DNA of 64,000 nt from Acholoe squamosa (Eukaryota > Annelida > Polychaeta > Phyllodocida > Polynoidae), in the NCBI GenBank assembly GCA_949317995.1, contig OX439038.1, forward strand, positions 71,310,659-71,374,658, given 5' to 3'. Positions 22,680 through 34,810 of the stretch are shown here, in pieces. How positions within the stretch are numbered: position 1 is the first letter of the stretch; each line of letters opens with the position of its first letter. The notes under the pieces were generated by a model that ran no database searches, was not told the origin of the DNA, and saw nothing but the letters and a program-made list of their open reading frames with translations. The position numbers and the translations under genes were made by a program.

Positions 22680-23190
22680 TTGTGAAGTTTGACCTCTCTT
22701 ATTTATCATGACCTTGACCCTGTGGAAGGTCATATCAAGGTCAAATGCTATACCACATATCAAATGATCTCTATTCTTACTTTGAGTTTCCTATCTCAAT
22801 ATTTTTGCAAGAAATTATGGTTGATTGTTATGGTTTTATGTAGACTGTCAAAATGTTGGTTATGTCATGTCCCTTTGACCTTGACCTTATATATAGGTCA
22901 ACTTGACCTTCTTGATGAAATATTGAAAAAGAGTCAGCTGATCACTGATTCTGTCATTCATCTTGCTAAATCTCAACAAATGTTAACTCATTAAAAAAAA
23001 AATCAATAAATTTGACCTTTGACCTTATAATGACCTTGACCTGACCTAGATCAAGGTCAGGCCATAGGTCATTGGAACCACCCCTTAATGACCTTTTCTC
23101 AAGTTTTTATTTCAAGTTCCTAGTGTTAATATCTTCTGAGAAACAGTGTTCCAGGCATTTCTGACCACAACTATCACAAAATTTGAACCC
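22680..23190. repeat. TGACCT/AGGTCA half-site-rich repeat
   Basis: More than a dozen copies of TGACCT or AGGTCA occur singly or as TGACCTTGACC. The motif equals a nuclear-receptor half-site. However, the surrounding sequence looks like an old dispersed repeat, so a regulatory role is not implied. Confidence 0.55.
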
Positions 23191-24317
23191 TGATTAAACT
23201 CTTAAGTATGGCTTATTGTGGCAGAATATTTGGGTCATTGTGTGGTCTTTGGTTGGTCATAATGTCACTTTGAATTAAGATAGAGACTTCATTCAAAAAG
23301 CAAATCCACTTCTTTTCTTGAGATCTATCCAATAGTATGCAGATAGAATAGATAATATAAAGTTTTGAAAAACTAGGTAAGTGCCTACATTGCCTTTTCT
23401 TAAAATCGACATGTGACATGGGGACCCCCCATCTCATCTAGACCCCCTACTCAAGTAAACCCAGTTGGTAATTGGAGCGGAACTCCGTAAGTTACGAAGC
23501 CAGGGGTCGAACGTACCGAGTGACAAAGTTTTTAGGGGTAACTTTGACCCAATATTTGGTTGTGAAAAAAATAAGAAATATACTACCAAAATGGGGTCAC
23601 TTCTTGCAGAATTGACCTGGCCCTCCATGGAGACGAATGTTGATGCCGCCGCGCTTCCCGGGGTGCCCGGCCTAACGGGGGTTCGGGGGCAGAGCCCCCG
23701 ATCAAGGATATATGCCAGAACTCATCTGAATTTGAATTACATTCAGATGAGATCATCTGAAACTTATGGAAACTTAAATGGAAGATTATTATTCAGATGA
23801 GATCTCATGGGAAAACAGTCAGAAGTGTGTGACACTGACAGCATGGTCCCACCACATTCCTGAGGAACTAAGGCGGCATGAATGTTTGTCTCCAGTGTGA
23901 CGTCATTCTACTTCCGGCTAGGTCAAAATCCCAAGAAGAGACCCAGATGCGGGTTGCCAGAGAAGTTGCTTCCTCCCTATCTGCGTTGCTCCGTTTGCAT
24001 CGTTTGTCTGCGGTTTGCAATTGAGTCTTGCATCCCAATTCTTGAACACGCCATGCCCCATGAGAGAGGTTCGTATATGAGATGTATGTAGTTGGGGTTA
24101 GTGACGAAGATATTTCATGGGGGGGGGGGGGGGGGGGGCAAGAGCACCACTAACGTGTTTCAGGATGGCTGTGTGGCCCTGGGTAGAGCTAGATCAGAGT
24201 CTGAACGGTTTAACTAGGTCAAGTTGCAGATCTGCAGTAAATGCTATCAAAAAATAGATTCCTCCTTGTGTGCCTTAGCCTAATGACCACTCCCTATAGG
24301 GCATTAGCACATTAGGC
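23191..24317. other. No gene seen
   Basis: It contains a second GGGGGCAGAGCCCCCG palindrome (about 23682-23700) and a G18 run near 24121-24138. The 111-codon open frame at 23465 has no domain. Confidence 0.4.
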
Positions 24318-24442
24318 TATGGAGGCCGCCATTAGACCCCGACTGCACTATGACTAACACCTTCAGCCCCCGTCTCCGCAGTAAATGCCAGGGATGCATC
24401 CCATTGGTCAATAATACAATAGCCATGTGCCGTATACTTTAT
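24318..24442. repeat. Short dispersed element also captured in the 134-bp satellite
   Basis: The sequence from GGCCGCCATTAGACCCCGAC through CAATAGCCATGTGCCGTATA recurs at about 41167-41296 and 41700-41829. Confidence 0.8.
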
Positions 24443-24449
24443 AGCCTTA

Positions 24450-24759
24450 GGGGGTGGTCATTATTTATCAAACACGCGTGGTGGTGGGTTTGAGCGGGGG
24501 GGCGTAAAATTTTCAGACCCCTCCTAAGCCTAAGGGGGGGCTAAAAAAATTTTGACCCCTCTTGATGGGGGGGGCTAAAAAAAATCACCCTCTTTTTAGC
24601 AAAAAAGCCTACACGCTCAAAGATCAAAGAGAGGCGCGAAAACTTTTCGTGCCTCTGGCGCGGGGGGCACAAAAACGACTGCTGTCAAGGGGGGGCATAA
24701 AAAATTTTCGTTCGTCCACGCGAAAACCCAGCCCCCGTTGATAAATAATGACCACTCCT
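24450..24759. mobile_element. GGGAGTGG MITE, 310 bp
   Basis: The ends GGGGTGGTCATTATTTATCA and GATAAATAATGACCACTCC are inverted repeats, flanked by TTA on both sides. The interior is rich in C/G runs. Related to 25219, 28060 and 49542. Confidence 0.8.
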
Positions 24760-25218
24760 TTAGTCTAGAAAGTCGGCGGAGCCAATGTTGTTGTGCTTTG
24801 TTGTGGCCATGTGGTCACTGAATGATCTTCACACTAGATGGCAGGGCATTTCATGGGGAGAGTTTCCCTAAAAGTTGTGTCCTTAAACTAGTGAACGGTT
24901 GGGTACACATGGTAAAATGTAATTTGTCTTAATGTATATAAAAAACAATAGCATTAGCACTCTTAACTCCAGTGGAATTATAAATACAATATGGCTACTA
25001 ACAAATACTGTAATATGTAAGGTGTTGCAGGATGTAGTTCCACTGACTATTACACCTCTTTTGTGTTCACAGGAAATATATTTAAACCCTCGCTCTCCTT
25101 GGGTCTGTTGTAACAGCGGATTTGCCTTAAGGTGGCCTATAGGCCCAAAGGCTCCTCTGTGATTAGGCTTACAGGGCATAGAATCTTGTGACCTGCCCAG
25201 GATACTGCCCTTTATATA

Positions 25219-25515
25219 GAGAATGGTCATTTTTTATCAACAGGGGGGTGGTGGGTTTTCGTGAGAAAATTTTTTACGCCCCTACGACGGCAGTCAATTT
25301 TTTGCAGCCCCCCATGCCGGAGGTGCTGAGAATTTTCCCGCCCCTATTTGATCTATAGTAGCAAGCAGGCTTTTTTGCTAAAAAGAGGATAAATTTTTTT
25401 AGCCCCCCCTCAAGAGGAGTCAAAATCTTTTTAGCCCCCCCTTGGGAGGGGTCTGAACTTTTTACGCCCCCCTCAAACCCACCATCCACCCTGTTGATAA
25501 ATAATGGCCACTCCC
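25219..25515. mobile_element. GGGAGTGG MITE, 297 bp
   Basis: It has the same terminal inverted repeats and interior as the copy at 24450. The left target site is ATA and the right is TTA. Confidence 0.75.
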
Positions 25516-25597
25516 TTATAGATCACAGAGGCCCATTAAAATTCCTTTGGGGGGGAGAGTAGATATACATGTGTTAAAAATTATTGACCCCTCCCCT

Positions 25598-25904
25598 AAT
25601 GCTATCATTTATCAACAACTGGGGAGGTGGTGTGTAAATTTAAGCAGGCTATTAAAAATGGTATGACCCAACAGTACCAGTAGACTCCCGCCCTCGATGG
25701 TCCAAATATTTGCGCCCCCCCATACCTGGTTCTGGAGGCATATTCGAATTTGACAATGATGTGCGAAAGATTATTAAGCCTCCCCCCCCCGATGATGGTC
25801 AAAATGTTTGTGCCCCTCAGCGCGTAGAATTTTTTTATGCCCCCCCAAACCGACTAGCATCACCCCCCCCCCCCCCCCCCCGTTGTTAAATTATTACCAC
25901 TCCC
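25598..25904. mobile_element. Diverged GGGAGTGG MITE
   Basis: The left end (GCTATCATTTATCAAC) and right end (GTTGTTAAATTATTACCACT) are weak matches to the family. It includes a C17 run near 25864. Confidence 0.55.
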
Positions 25905-27304
25905 TATAATGACCACTCCCTACTGGTGTGAGGTACATGGTGTCATTCTGCAGTCCTCAGTCTTGCCCTTAAGACCTTTTTGTTAGGTGAATCGTTTCTA
26001 GACAGTGTCACCCAAAATCCTTTACACATACCATCCAAAATATCTCATGGGAAAGAATCAAATTCATTATTCTCAAAGGGAATCATCCATTCATACCTTA
26101 TTTGCCTTAATCACAAAGCATATGTCAACAAGATCTATGTTTACATTCAGGTAAAGGGGAGGAGCTTGGCCACTGAGCATGTACATCAGGTCTGCAGTCA
26201 GACACTTCCTGGATTCCAGGTGAGGGGTGACTGGTGTCATTGGTGTTGGCTGGAATGAACACCTGATTTCTCCCTAATAAATGCATGTCAGCTTAATCAG
26301 ACCACTGCAATATCTTTATTGAATACTCAGCTTCAGGCCATAGCTTATTCTCCATCAAATTCTTATGATAACTATGTGTAAATCATCAATCTGCTGGGGT
26401 GAGTGGTAACTGGTATCAGGTTTACCCCCTGAGCCTGCTCACCCTCCTTTTAGCCAGTGCATTAGTGATTATCAGAGGTCATCTCGAGGTAAAACCCATG
26501 GGGGGGGTTGACCTAGGTAGAAGAGGCAATACCAATTACAGCTACACCCTGGCGCTCGTTCGCAGAACTACCCCAAATCACCCAATATCGCCCAACCGTT
26601 TGTCTATGAGAGGAAGATCATTTTCACATGCACTTTTAAAAATATAACCTTGAGTCGCTTTGAGTCTCTCCAAATGAATTGAGTGCATAAAATCCCTGTC
26701 TGTTGGGGCTTTGAGCTGAAATAATTTTAGACTGTCATATTTATGTGTAAACCTCGCTTAGTATTGGCTAGGCCTGTTTGCCCTACGAGTACACTGTATC
26801 GTAGGCCTGGTTTCCCCTTACAGCTATAAGTCAGAATGCCTACCTTTACCAATTCACTGTCTCCAAACTCTGGGATGGTACCACCAAATGTTATACAGTT
26901 TACTCCAGTCACTTCCTAAAACATTTCTTTGCAAGCCTACCTTGTTGTCAGCATGTGTTATTAATCCCTTTCAATCATTTTTGGACAGTTATTGTCAGAA
27001 TGGTTTTCAAACTTTGTTGTGGGAATGGCCATCAGAGGAAGTACTGCTCTGCATGCGTGCAAGGGGAAGTGGCCGGGGAAGTTTTGCTTTTGGGAAGTTG
27101 TGCCTGGAGAGTGAGAAAGCACATGGCAATGTTTACATGCTAACCAAGGTCACACATGGGCCAGGTGGCATGGCCATGGGTCAGTGTTGGCAAGGTGGAC
27201 ATTGTTGACGTCTGAGTCATTGTTGACATCCACATGTGGGATCACTCTCCTAACACAGTAGGTAACCCTTGCCAGTTACCAGCTTAGGGACTCCCCCTTG
27301 CACA
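25905..27304. other. No gene seen
   Basis: The 82-106 codon open frames have no recognisable domains, and no repeat boundary was recognised. Confidence 0.4.
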
Positions 27305-27306
27305 TA

Positions 27307-27580
27307 CCGTAATCTCCCACGCATGAGGCGCGTCTTTTACGAGAGGTTTAAGTTCTTCCTGGATCCGCAAGGGGGAGCTCAAGACCTTTATTTTGATATC
27401 TTACACTCCCATATAACCCCATCAGCTGAATATGGGGTCCATTGGGGTCTGAGGGGTCCATGCAACACATAGGTTTTTAAATTTTCAAAATCCATTCAGT
27501 AGAACAAAAGTTATGAATTTTTTTCTTTTTCTGGTAAAATCTCTAAACTCTAGGTGCGCCTTATACGCGGGAGATTACGG
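27307..27580. mobile_element. TA-flanked MITE (CCGTAATCTCCC ends)
   Basis: The ends CCGTAATCTCCCACGCATGA and CTTATACGCGGGAGATTACGG are inverted repeats flanked by TA. A second, interrupted copy spans about 49440-50157. The TA duplication fits a Tc1/mariner-type origin. Confidence 0.85.
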
Positions 27581-28059
27581 TACTCCCTGAGGCACTTCCA
27601 GTCAAAACAAAATGGTGGTGGATTTAAAAGGCAGGGAGGTGATACATTCAACTTGGATTCTGACCAGCTACTAATTCAAGGTAGTACCAGGCATTTATTT
27701 GATAATACCAAGCCCCAGAATATTATGTGTAGATGCCAACAGTATAAAGAGGGAAACTGAAAAGGGGACCAGCCACACTTTACAGGCTCCTCAATTGTCA
27801 TGCCGATGCCATGTACTTTGGTAGGTCTACGAGAGTGGCTAGTACCGTGTCCCGCACTAGCCTTAAAACGTTGTCATGGCGATATCACCATGACGACCAA
27901 AATGACGTCATTTTGAGACGCCCGTCATCTTCCCGCGCCCAGCTGGGCGGCAGGTTGGGCATGTCTCATCTATGTAGGCCCTACCCATAACCTCTCTTCT
28001 TTTCGGCTTGGGGGGGGGGGCAGTTTTCCATGGCGGTTTAAAGGAGTCATAGGGCCTAA
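27581..28059. other. No gene seen
   Basis: Mixed sequence with a G-run near 28012; no domain-bearing frame. Confidence 0.35.
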
Positions 28060-28200
28060 GGGAATAGTCATTTTTTAACAACAGGGGTTGGGTTGGTGGG
28101 GCAAAAATTTCAGGCCCCTCTTGGGGGGGGATAAAAAAGATTTCACCCCTTTTCAGGGAAAAAGCCCACGCGTCACTAAAGAATAAAAGGGGGGGAATGG
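28060..28200. mobile_element. Truncated GGGAGTGG MITE
   Basis: A left end GGGAATAGTCATTTTTTAAC is preceded by TAA. The right half is missing, replaced near 28200-28255 by the next retroposon. Confidence 0.6.
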
Positions 28201-28254
28201 ACCTCTCTGAGGGGAGGATGGAAAATTTTCGCTGCGCACATGAGGAATTTCACC

Positions 28255-28765
28255 AACCCCCCTTCCCCCTGTGGAGTGGGGACCTTCATGTGAGGGCATG
28301 GAGGAGCAGAATAACTTCATTGGGAGTCCACAAGGAGAAATTTCCTTCCATACTGACAGTGGGCATACCAGATTCGTAAAAGGCGACAAAGCTGGGGTTT
28401 CTTGTGGTTTGGGGTGAGCATGTGGGCAGCTGGTGTCCATATGTGCAGGCCCAGGTCTACATGCTTGTCTTTTGCCATGGGATTCCCCCTCAGTGAACCA
28501 CGTCTGAGTGATCAAAGGCCATGGTTTGTCTGGCCCTGCCTATAGGACCAGGCTTATAAAAGAACACTTGCTATCCTTCGAAAAGAGTAGGGGAATGAAG
28601 CTCTGATAACGGTTTTCCCCCTCACTCCTCCTCATAGATTCGGTCATTCATCTCATAGATTCGGTCACTGCTGTGTCGGGCAAGCAGCATATAAATACCT
28701 GTCCAAAAAGAAAAGAAAGGACTTAATGTCCGAGAACCCTTGAATGTCTGAGTTCCTCAATGCTT
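28255..28765 (+). mobile_element. Second copy of the 589-bp retroposon
   Basis: It aligns in reverse complement with 9421-10009 over most of its length, for example CTTCATGTGAGGGCATGGAG and CTTGCTATCCTTCGAAAAGA. The (CAAA)n tail is missing at its right end. Confidence 0.75.
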
Positions 28766-29324
28766 AGGGGGTGGGTGGGTCCTGAAAAATGCCTAATTAC
28801 TGGTGACATAATTGTTAAACGTTCCCATAGGAGTCAAATGTTTGATCCTTTGTTTTACATTTAAAGTAATTTTTTTCGGTGGAATTTACGAGCTTAGTTC
28901 AAGTAAGGATACATGCACGAGAAAATATCTTTAAAATTCCATTTATTTCCTTAAAAATCAGTGCCAAACTTTGAGCTAGAAAATTTCAGGATTTTCAAAG
29001 TTAGGGGGTCGACTTATAGGTGGGGTTTTGAGTTTTTGCATTATATTTTTGTAAAAGTCGATTCAAAATCAAAAGTTGGGGGGGGTCGACTTATAGCCGG
29101 GGTTTTAAATTGTGCGAGCAGGTATTTGCCACGGACATTGAAATAAAGCATATGGCATATTCTAGTCATTTAGCATAATCTGATGATTTTAAGCTTTCAA
29201 ATGAGGGCTTTGCCATTTCTGTATCCTTATTAGTTTTCTCCCAGTTATCTGTCAAATCAGATGAATGCGCCTATGTGCCATTTCCGATTATAATCCATGA
29301 ATGGTGCAGGGCACGACCCTGTCA
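28766..29324. other. No gene; short direct duplication
   Basis: GGGGTCGACTTATAG recurs within about 29005-29105. Nothing coding was recognised. Confidence 0.4.
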
Positions 29325-29510
29325 AAATCTCTGAATTTTATCCATGTGTTATCTCATTCAAGTTGTAGAGCCTGGCCTGGCTATGGTATCAGTTCATATA
29401 GGGGTGATTTTAGAACAATGCCAAGTTTCTGTTTTGCAGTTATCAATTCATTTACAGTAATAATTTGCCCCAACAAATTTCAATTCATTAACAATATTGT
29501 GTGTACTTGT

Positions 29511-29520
29511 TCCTGCAGAT
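29511..29520 (+). promoter_or_regulatory. Candidate splice acceptor of a 5' UTR exon
   Basis: TTCCTGCAG is conserved, with an upstream ACAATATTGTGTG block, in the paralogue at 57211-57217 (ATTGCAG). The sequence after it is similar in both copies, suggesting a shared untranslated exon running into the coding region. Confidence 0.4.
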
Positions 29521-30936
29521 TGTAGAGCAGACTGACAGTGACACCCTAGTACCAGCCCAGCAGTATATTGTCGGTTGTTACAATCCAGAGTCAAGACAGC
29601 AAACCAGTGTCAACCAAACAGACCAGTTCCACACAGTATTACTGCCATCCCCGGGATTGCAGTAAATAATTAGCTGCAACATTGAAGCAAGTGAATACCC
29701 AGCAAGACTGTGAACCTGTCAACACAATGTTTACCTGCTTAGTAGGCCAATGGCAGAGTTGAATGAAGACACTACTTAAACCAAACCGGGAGGTCCCATG
29801 TCTCACCAATCTTTGAGGTATTTGAAACTTTTATATCACATAGATAAAAGTCCATAAATCAGACTGAAATATTACTGGGTATATCAATGTTTTAAGATTA
29901 GTTGTGAGCATAGGGAAGTGTAAAAATTCCCCAAAGATACATGATGGAGGGTCAAACAAACACATCAATCAATACTGCAGATGTAAAAACAATGGACTCT
30001 GGGGATTTAGCTAGACAGGATCCTCAGACACCTATCTGCACCATGTGTGGCTCCAACGGCCATAATGATTCAACTACTCTAATCAGCTCCATAATGAAAA
30101 GGCGTTGCACTTTTGTTTAGATTGTAAGGAATGTTTCATAACTGTGCCAAGTATCAAATCAAAGAAGGGTCGAATGACAGGATTCTATTCAGTAAAAATC
30201 AAAAAGCTTGATCAATTGAAAGAAGTGGGTTATCAGTGCATTGTATGTAACAAGTTGTTCAGCAGCCTGCCAGATAGAAATAAGCATATGGTTCAGCATG
30301 TGGGTGTCGACACACACATGTGTACCAAGTGTGGCTTTGTGTCCAATTACAAGTCTGTCATAGATGCTCACATTGCAACTCACACAAAGGAATATTCCCA
30401 CAAGTGCCCTGTGTGCTGTAAGGGGTTTTGCTACCTCTACTGATATGGACCAGCACCTAAAAATGCACCTGGGTGACTCTCTGCACAGATGTCAACAATG
30501 TAGCTTTGTATCCCCTGATACACAGGCACAGATAATGACAGTCTCTCTTGTACAGTCTGAGAAAACCCAGAAAATGAACATCAGCATTACATTTTCATAT
30601 CTATCTGAAAATAAAGAGGAAGAATATACTGGAAGTGACCATAAATACCATGAACAACAAGGGAAATCACATTCATTTGACAAGAGTGGTGAGGCTCACA
30701 TTGTGCATTCCATGAGTAACCACCCTAGGATGGCAGCATTACAGAAACGTCCCATAATTGGCAATTTTAAGATATCGGATAGTAAAGGAGTGGCTACTCA
30801 GCCAGGTGTTAGGACTTTAGCAAGAGGTAAAGGGAGAAAAATGCCAATGCCTATAGGTACAGCTTTTAGCACATTAGACAAGGCAATAATTCAAAATGCT
30901 TGTGTCCCAAACCATGCAACTATCCATGCCCTGCAG

Positions 30937-31152
30937 GAAGATGGGAACTGTAGAGCAGATAACACCCATGAGACATGTAAAAAGCAGGAGGCAGACAAAG
31001 ATCATCAGACAGATGAGAAATGTGACACGGACAACTACCAGCAGCCAGACAAAAACTATCCGGCTGACAAGAGCCAAGGGGCAATTGAGGGTCATGAGGC
31101 AGACAAAAACTATGAAACAGAGCAAAATGATGATACAGACAAGCATCAAGCA
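30937..31152 (+). repeat. Hexapeptide-coding 18-bp minisatellite, 12 units
   Basis: The frame reads as consecutive six-residue units such as ADNTHE, ADKDHQ, TDEKCD, PDKNYP and ADKNYE. The paralogue has 15 units at 58938-59207. Confidence 0.8.
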
Positions 31153-31774
31153 AAATTGTACAAGACTCATGTTCGCAGAGTAAAATTCAGGCAGAGAGGA
31201 AGGCTCAAATGTCCCTTTTGTAAAGGTTTCTTTCCATCACCAGAAGAACTGAATAAACATATCCTGACTCATACTGTTCGAAATGAGGTCAAGTGTGTGA
31301 TATGCTTTAAGTGGTTCTCTGATTTACCTGAGCATATTGAGAATCATCCTATCAGTGATTCTACAGAGACACTGGACAAGGTGAAGGGTTATGTGCTAGA
31401 GGAATCTATCCACTGCTGATTCACAAAGAGCTTCATCAACCAGGACATGCCTATATGTGCTCATTATGTGGAAATTTCATAAAGCATATGCGAAGGCATG
31501 CTATAGATAAGCAGCACCAGTGTTCTGATTGTGGGAAAACATTTACAACACAATTTAATTTAAAATTGCATGTACAGGTAAAGCATACAGATGGAGAACA
31601 TTCTATGCAGTGTGCTAAATGTTGGAAAAAATTTCCAAATATGAGATATTTAAAGAAACACATGAATGAATGTCATTCGGAAAGGAAATATCCATGCTTG
31701 TATTGTAATCAACGTTTTACTGTCAAATGTAGGCTAAATGCACACATTAAGTGGGCTCATCAAGGTAAAGGTGA

Positions 31775-31958
31775 TTGATTGATTGATTGATTTGTGTTTT
31801 ACAGCACTTTAGCGGCACTAAGTGGCTATCCCGTGCTTCACAGGTTGATAATTTAACAGAGGAATGTGTCAGTGCCCGCACATATGTGCACCACACACAT
31901 CCTGAGGGGATAGGAAAGAGGAGATATAGACCCTTTTAAGTGGGCTAGGGAAGCCCGT
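31775..31958 (-). mobile_element. SINE with (AATC)n tail interrupting the ZnF frame
   Basis: The 13-bp duplication AAGGTAAAGGTGA flanks it (31762-31774 and 31959-31971). The head matches the (ACTC)n SINEs (GCTTCCCTAGCCCACTTAAA), but the 3' half and tail differ (AAACACAAATCAATCAATC). Removing it restores HQGKGDYECSVCGKC in frame. Confidence 0.9.
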
Positions 31959-32999
31959 AAGGTAAAGGTGACTATGAATGTTCTGTTTGTGGTAAATGTT
32001 GGAAAACTGCAAGACTGCTAAGGCAACATGAGAGGGTCCACACTGGGGAAAAACCCTTTATGTGTTCTGTGTGTTGCAAACAGTTAAGAACAAGATTTAC
32101 ACTCAAAGAACATATGTTGACACACACAGGGGAAAAGCCTCACATGTGTGCCATCTGTGGTAAGACTTACGCTTCAAGTCATAAGTTAAGGGACCATATG
32201 CAATCTCATAATGGCAAACCTCACCAAAAAAACCATGAGTGTCCTGAATGTGGTAAGATGCAACACAGTGCATCTCACTTGAAGATACACTTGGCATCTC
32301 ACAGAGAGGAGAGACCATACTCGTGTAATGAGTGTGGTCGATCATATAAAACAAAAGTGACTCTCTAAAAACACAGCCATGTACATAGCAAGCCGGTTCA
32401 GATGAAAAAGCGGAGGAAGAGGAAGAAAACTGATTACAAAGAGCTGACTGAGACAGTAGCAGAGCAGCCTGGAGTGTCATCATATGATCAGCCTTTTATA
32501 CCATTGTATGTGGGTGGTAGCCCTGAACCCTATGCACTCACTGTTGAAGTGGTGTCAAATATTTAGCTCTCAAATTTTAAATGTCCCTATTACACTTATC
32601 CCTCCATACCTTTTGTTACCACAAAGCATGGTGTCTTTGTTAGTGACCAAAGACACTTTTCAAAGTTATCATAGAGTGAAGGAAATGGAGCTAAACTTCA
32701 GTAAGTGCATCTCCTTATATGCCCACATGTACGATAATATGTATAGCATACTTGTATCAAAGTGAACACTTTCAATCAATTACTTCTATACATTAGTGTC
32801 TCTGCTAAATTCTAATTACTATTAGTAGAGGTTGATTTTTTTATGGACCCTGTCATTAATTTATTACACTCTGTACACTACAAAATTGATGCACTATGAA
32901 TGCTTGGGAATACTGCATCAATGCACTGCAGGGGTGTTACTCAACAGCGCTTCATTAAGCCAATGGTCCTTGGACCTATTGGCTTTTACTACAGAGGGT

Positions 33000-34810
33000 A
33001 TGGGTCTGAGCTCAAAAATTACCAGATCTCGTATTCAAGGAAACCCTTGCTCAGAGTAGGAACAGGGGGTGGATTATTTCCAGTCGGTATAGTCTACAGC
33101 CTAGAGTCAGTAATTTGCTAGCATTTTACAGTGTAAAATCAGTCATGAGTGCTTAGGCCATAGAAGGTACAGGGTCATATCTGGCATTATCCCATGGTCA
33201 TCACAAACACTTAGCTATTAGATGGCCCATACATATGATGAATGACCTAAGGTGGTCCCCGGTCAAAGTTTGTGACACTTTATAATAAATTCCTTTACCC
33301 TCTGCTTCTGCATTCAATTATAGCAAAAGTCCCACCCCCACATACCCATTTGATGATTGTGTAGTCGGCAGACGTCAGGAGGCATAAAGGTGCGAGGAGG
33401 ATTAATCCCATCTTTCTATACACATATACTGTGATCCCCTCCCCACCTGCCACTAAGATGAACCTATATACCCTTAGTATGTCTGTATCAATAGAAAGTT
33501 TAAGATATGAATGTGTACGGCAATGCATACGTGTAATGCTATAGGTCACATGGGGGGAAGCCCAAGCTTGCAGTATACAACTTGTAGGCTAGACGTTTTG
33601 GACTTGTAGGAGGCAATCTACACGTATAGGAAGGGGGAATTGATATAGATAAGAAGGTCCTTCATATTTAAATATGGCAATCCAGCCTACATGAAGTAAA
33701 GGTATAAAACTACCTACTACAGTTGTTTATTGTTTGTAATGTAATTACATGTCTGTTTAATTGACACTTAATTAAGCCATTTAGCCTACTCATGTGGAAC
33801 CTATCACTTTAGGTGTTGATAGCTGCAAATAGGGTCTGTATTCTTAACCACATAGCCTCTACTTGTACTGGAACCTGTACTTCTAGCCCTTGCCGTACAT
33901 GTACCAGTACACGTCCCCATATCTTAAACTCTCTATTACCAGGCCAACCTGCTTATAGAACACATATAGACTTTATGAACGTGTGCATACACCACAGGCT
34001 TTACAATGGGGTTTTACAGGCACTGTGTATACTATACTACATGTATAACCCTTAAAGACAGCCGACTGCTTTGTTGGTACTTTGTGTGCAACAACAAACC
34101 CTTAATATCTATAATGGTCACATAGTGCATCAATGAACATTAACATGTAATTATTCCTTAAATACAATAGAGACCTTTGGCCTTACAGTTCCGTTGTTTA
34201 ATCCTGTTGCATTGCCCCCTCGTTTACCCAGTCTATGTGATTGCCATAAAGTTAAATGGAATTAAACAACACTTGGGTGGAAAGACAATGGAAAACCTTG
34301 GCTAATATACTATGTATACATGTAGCTGTTGTAAGTTGATGCAGTCCACTGGGCGCATACCCTCTCCCTCATGACTGAGGTGGGGGGAGTTTTTTTTTTC
34401 GTTTTTTTTTTCGTTTCAATGAAGCCAAGTGGCTCATTTTATTCAGTGCATTCTCACCAGGTACATAGTTGTAAGGTAATTCTTACATTGAATTGAATCG
34501 AAATTGTGGATAACAAGACATTGACATTTGCTTATGTGGTAGCAGCCACAGTGGAGGGAGCAGAAGGTGTTGATAAGTTTGTTAGGTGAGCTGTAGTGTT
34601 TAATTGCCTGTGTTGATGGGTCTTAGGATGTTAAACAAATCAATCAATCAATTGTACACTGTTAAAAAATTTCCGTAGAAAAAAAGAAGATTCACCTTCT
34701 ACAATGGATGCCAATCTTCCTACAGTCACTGTTGTTCAGAAGTCACAGTACCGTAATACCTCATGTATAAGGCGCGTCTTATATGCGGGGATAAGCCCCT
34801 AGTGCGCCTT
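33000..34810. other. No gene seen
   Basis: This is mostly AT-rich, with a T/C run near 34390-34410. A piece of a CCGTAATCTCCC-type MITE (TACCGTAATACCTCATGTAT) lies at about 34749-34810, directly before the foldback element. Confidence 0.4.

Larger units (their letters stand above)
29941..32566 (+). pseudogene. C2H2 zinc-finger pseudogene, paralogue of the 57.6-kb gene
   Basis: The start (ATGATGGAGGGTCAAAC) aligns with the ATG of the intact gene. Lesions in order are: a 5-nt insertion near 30075; an extra T near 30425; loss of two fingers before the hexapeptide region (30937-31152, 12 hexads); loss of about two more fingers and a later deletion joining the linker to half a finger near 31405; a SINE at 31775-31958; and a TAA at 32366-32368 in the last finger. 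Despite this, long fingers remain readable, and the C-terminal tail ending PFIPLYVGG... VVSNI (stop 32564-32566) is well kept, so the decay may be recent. The gene was presumably a nuclear DNA-binding protein like its paralogue. Confidence 0.85.
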
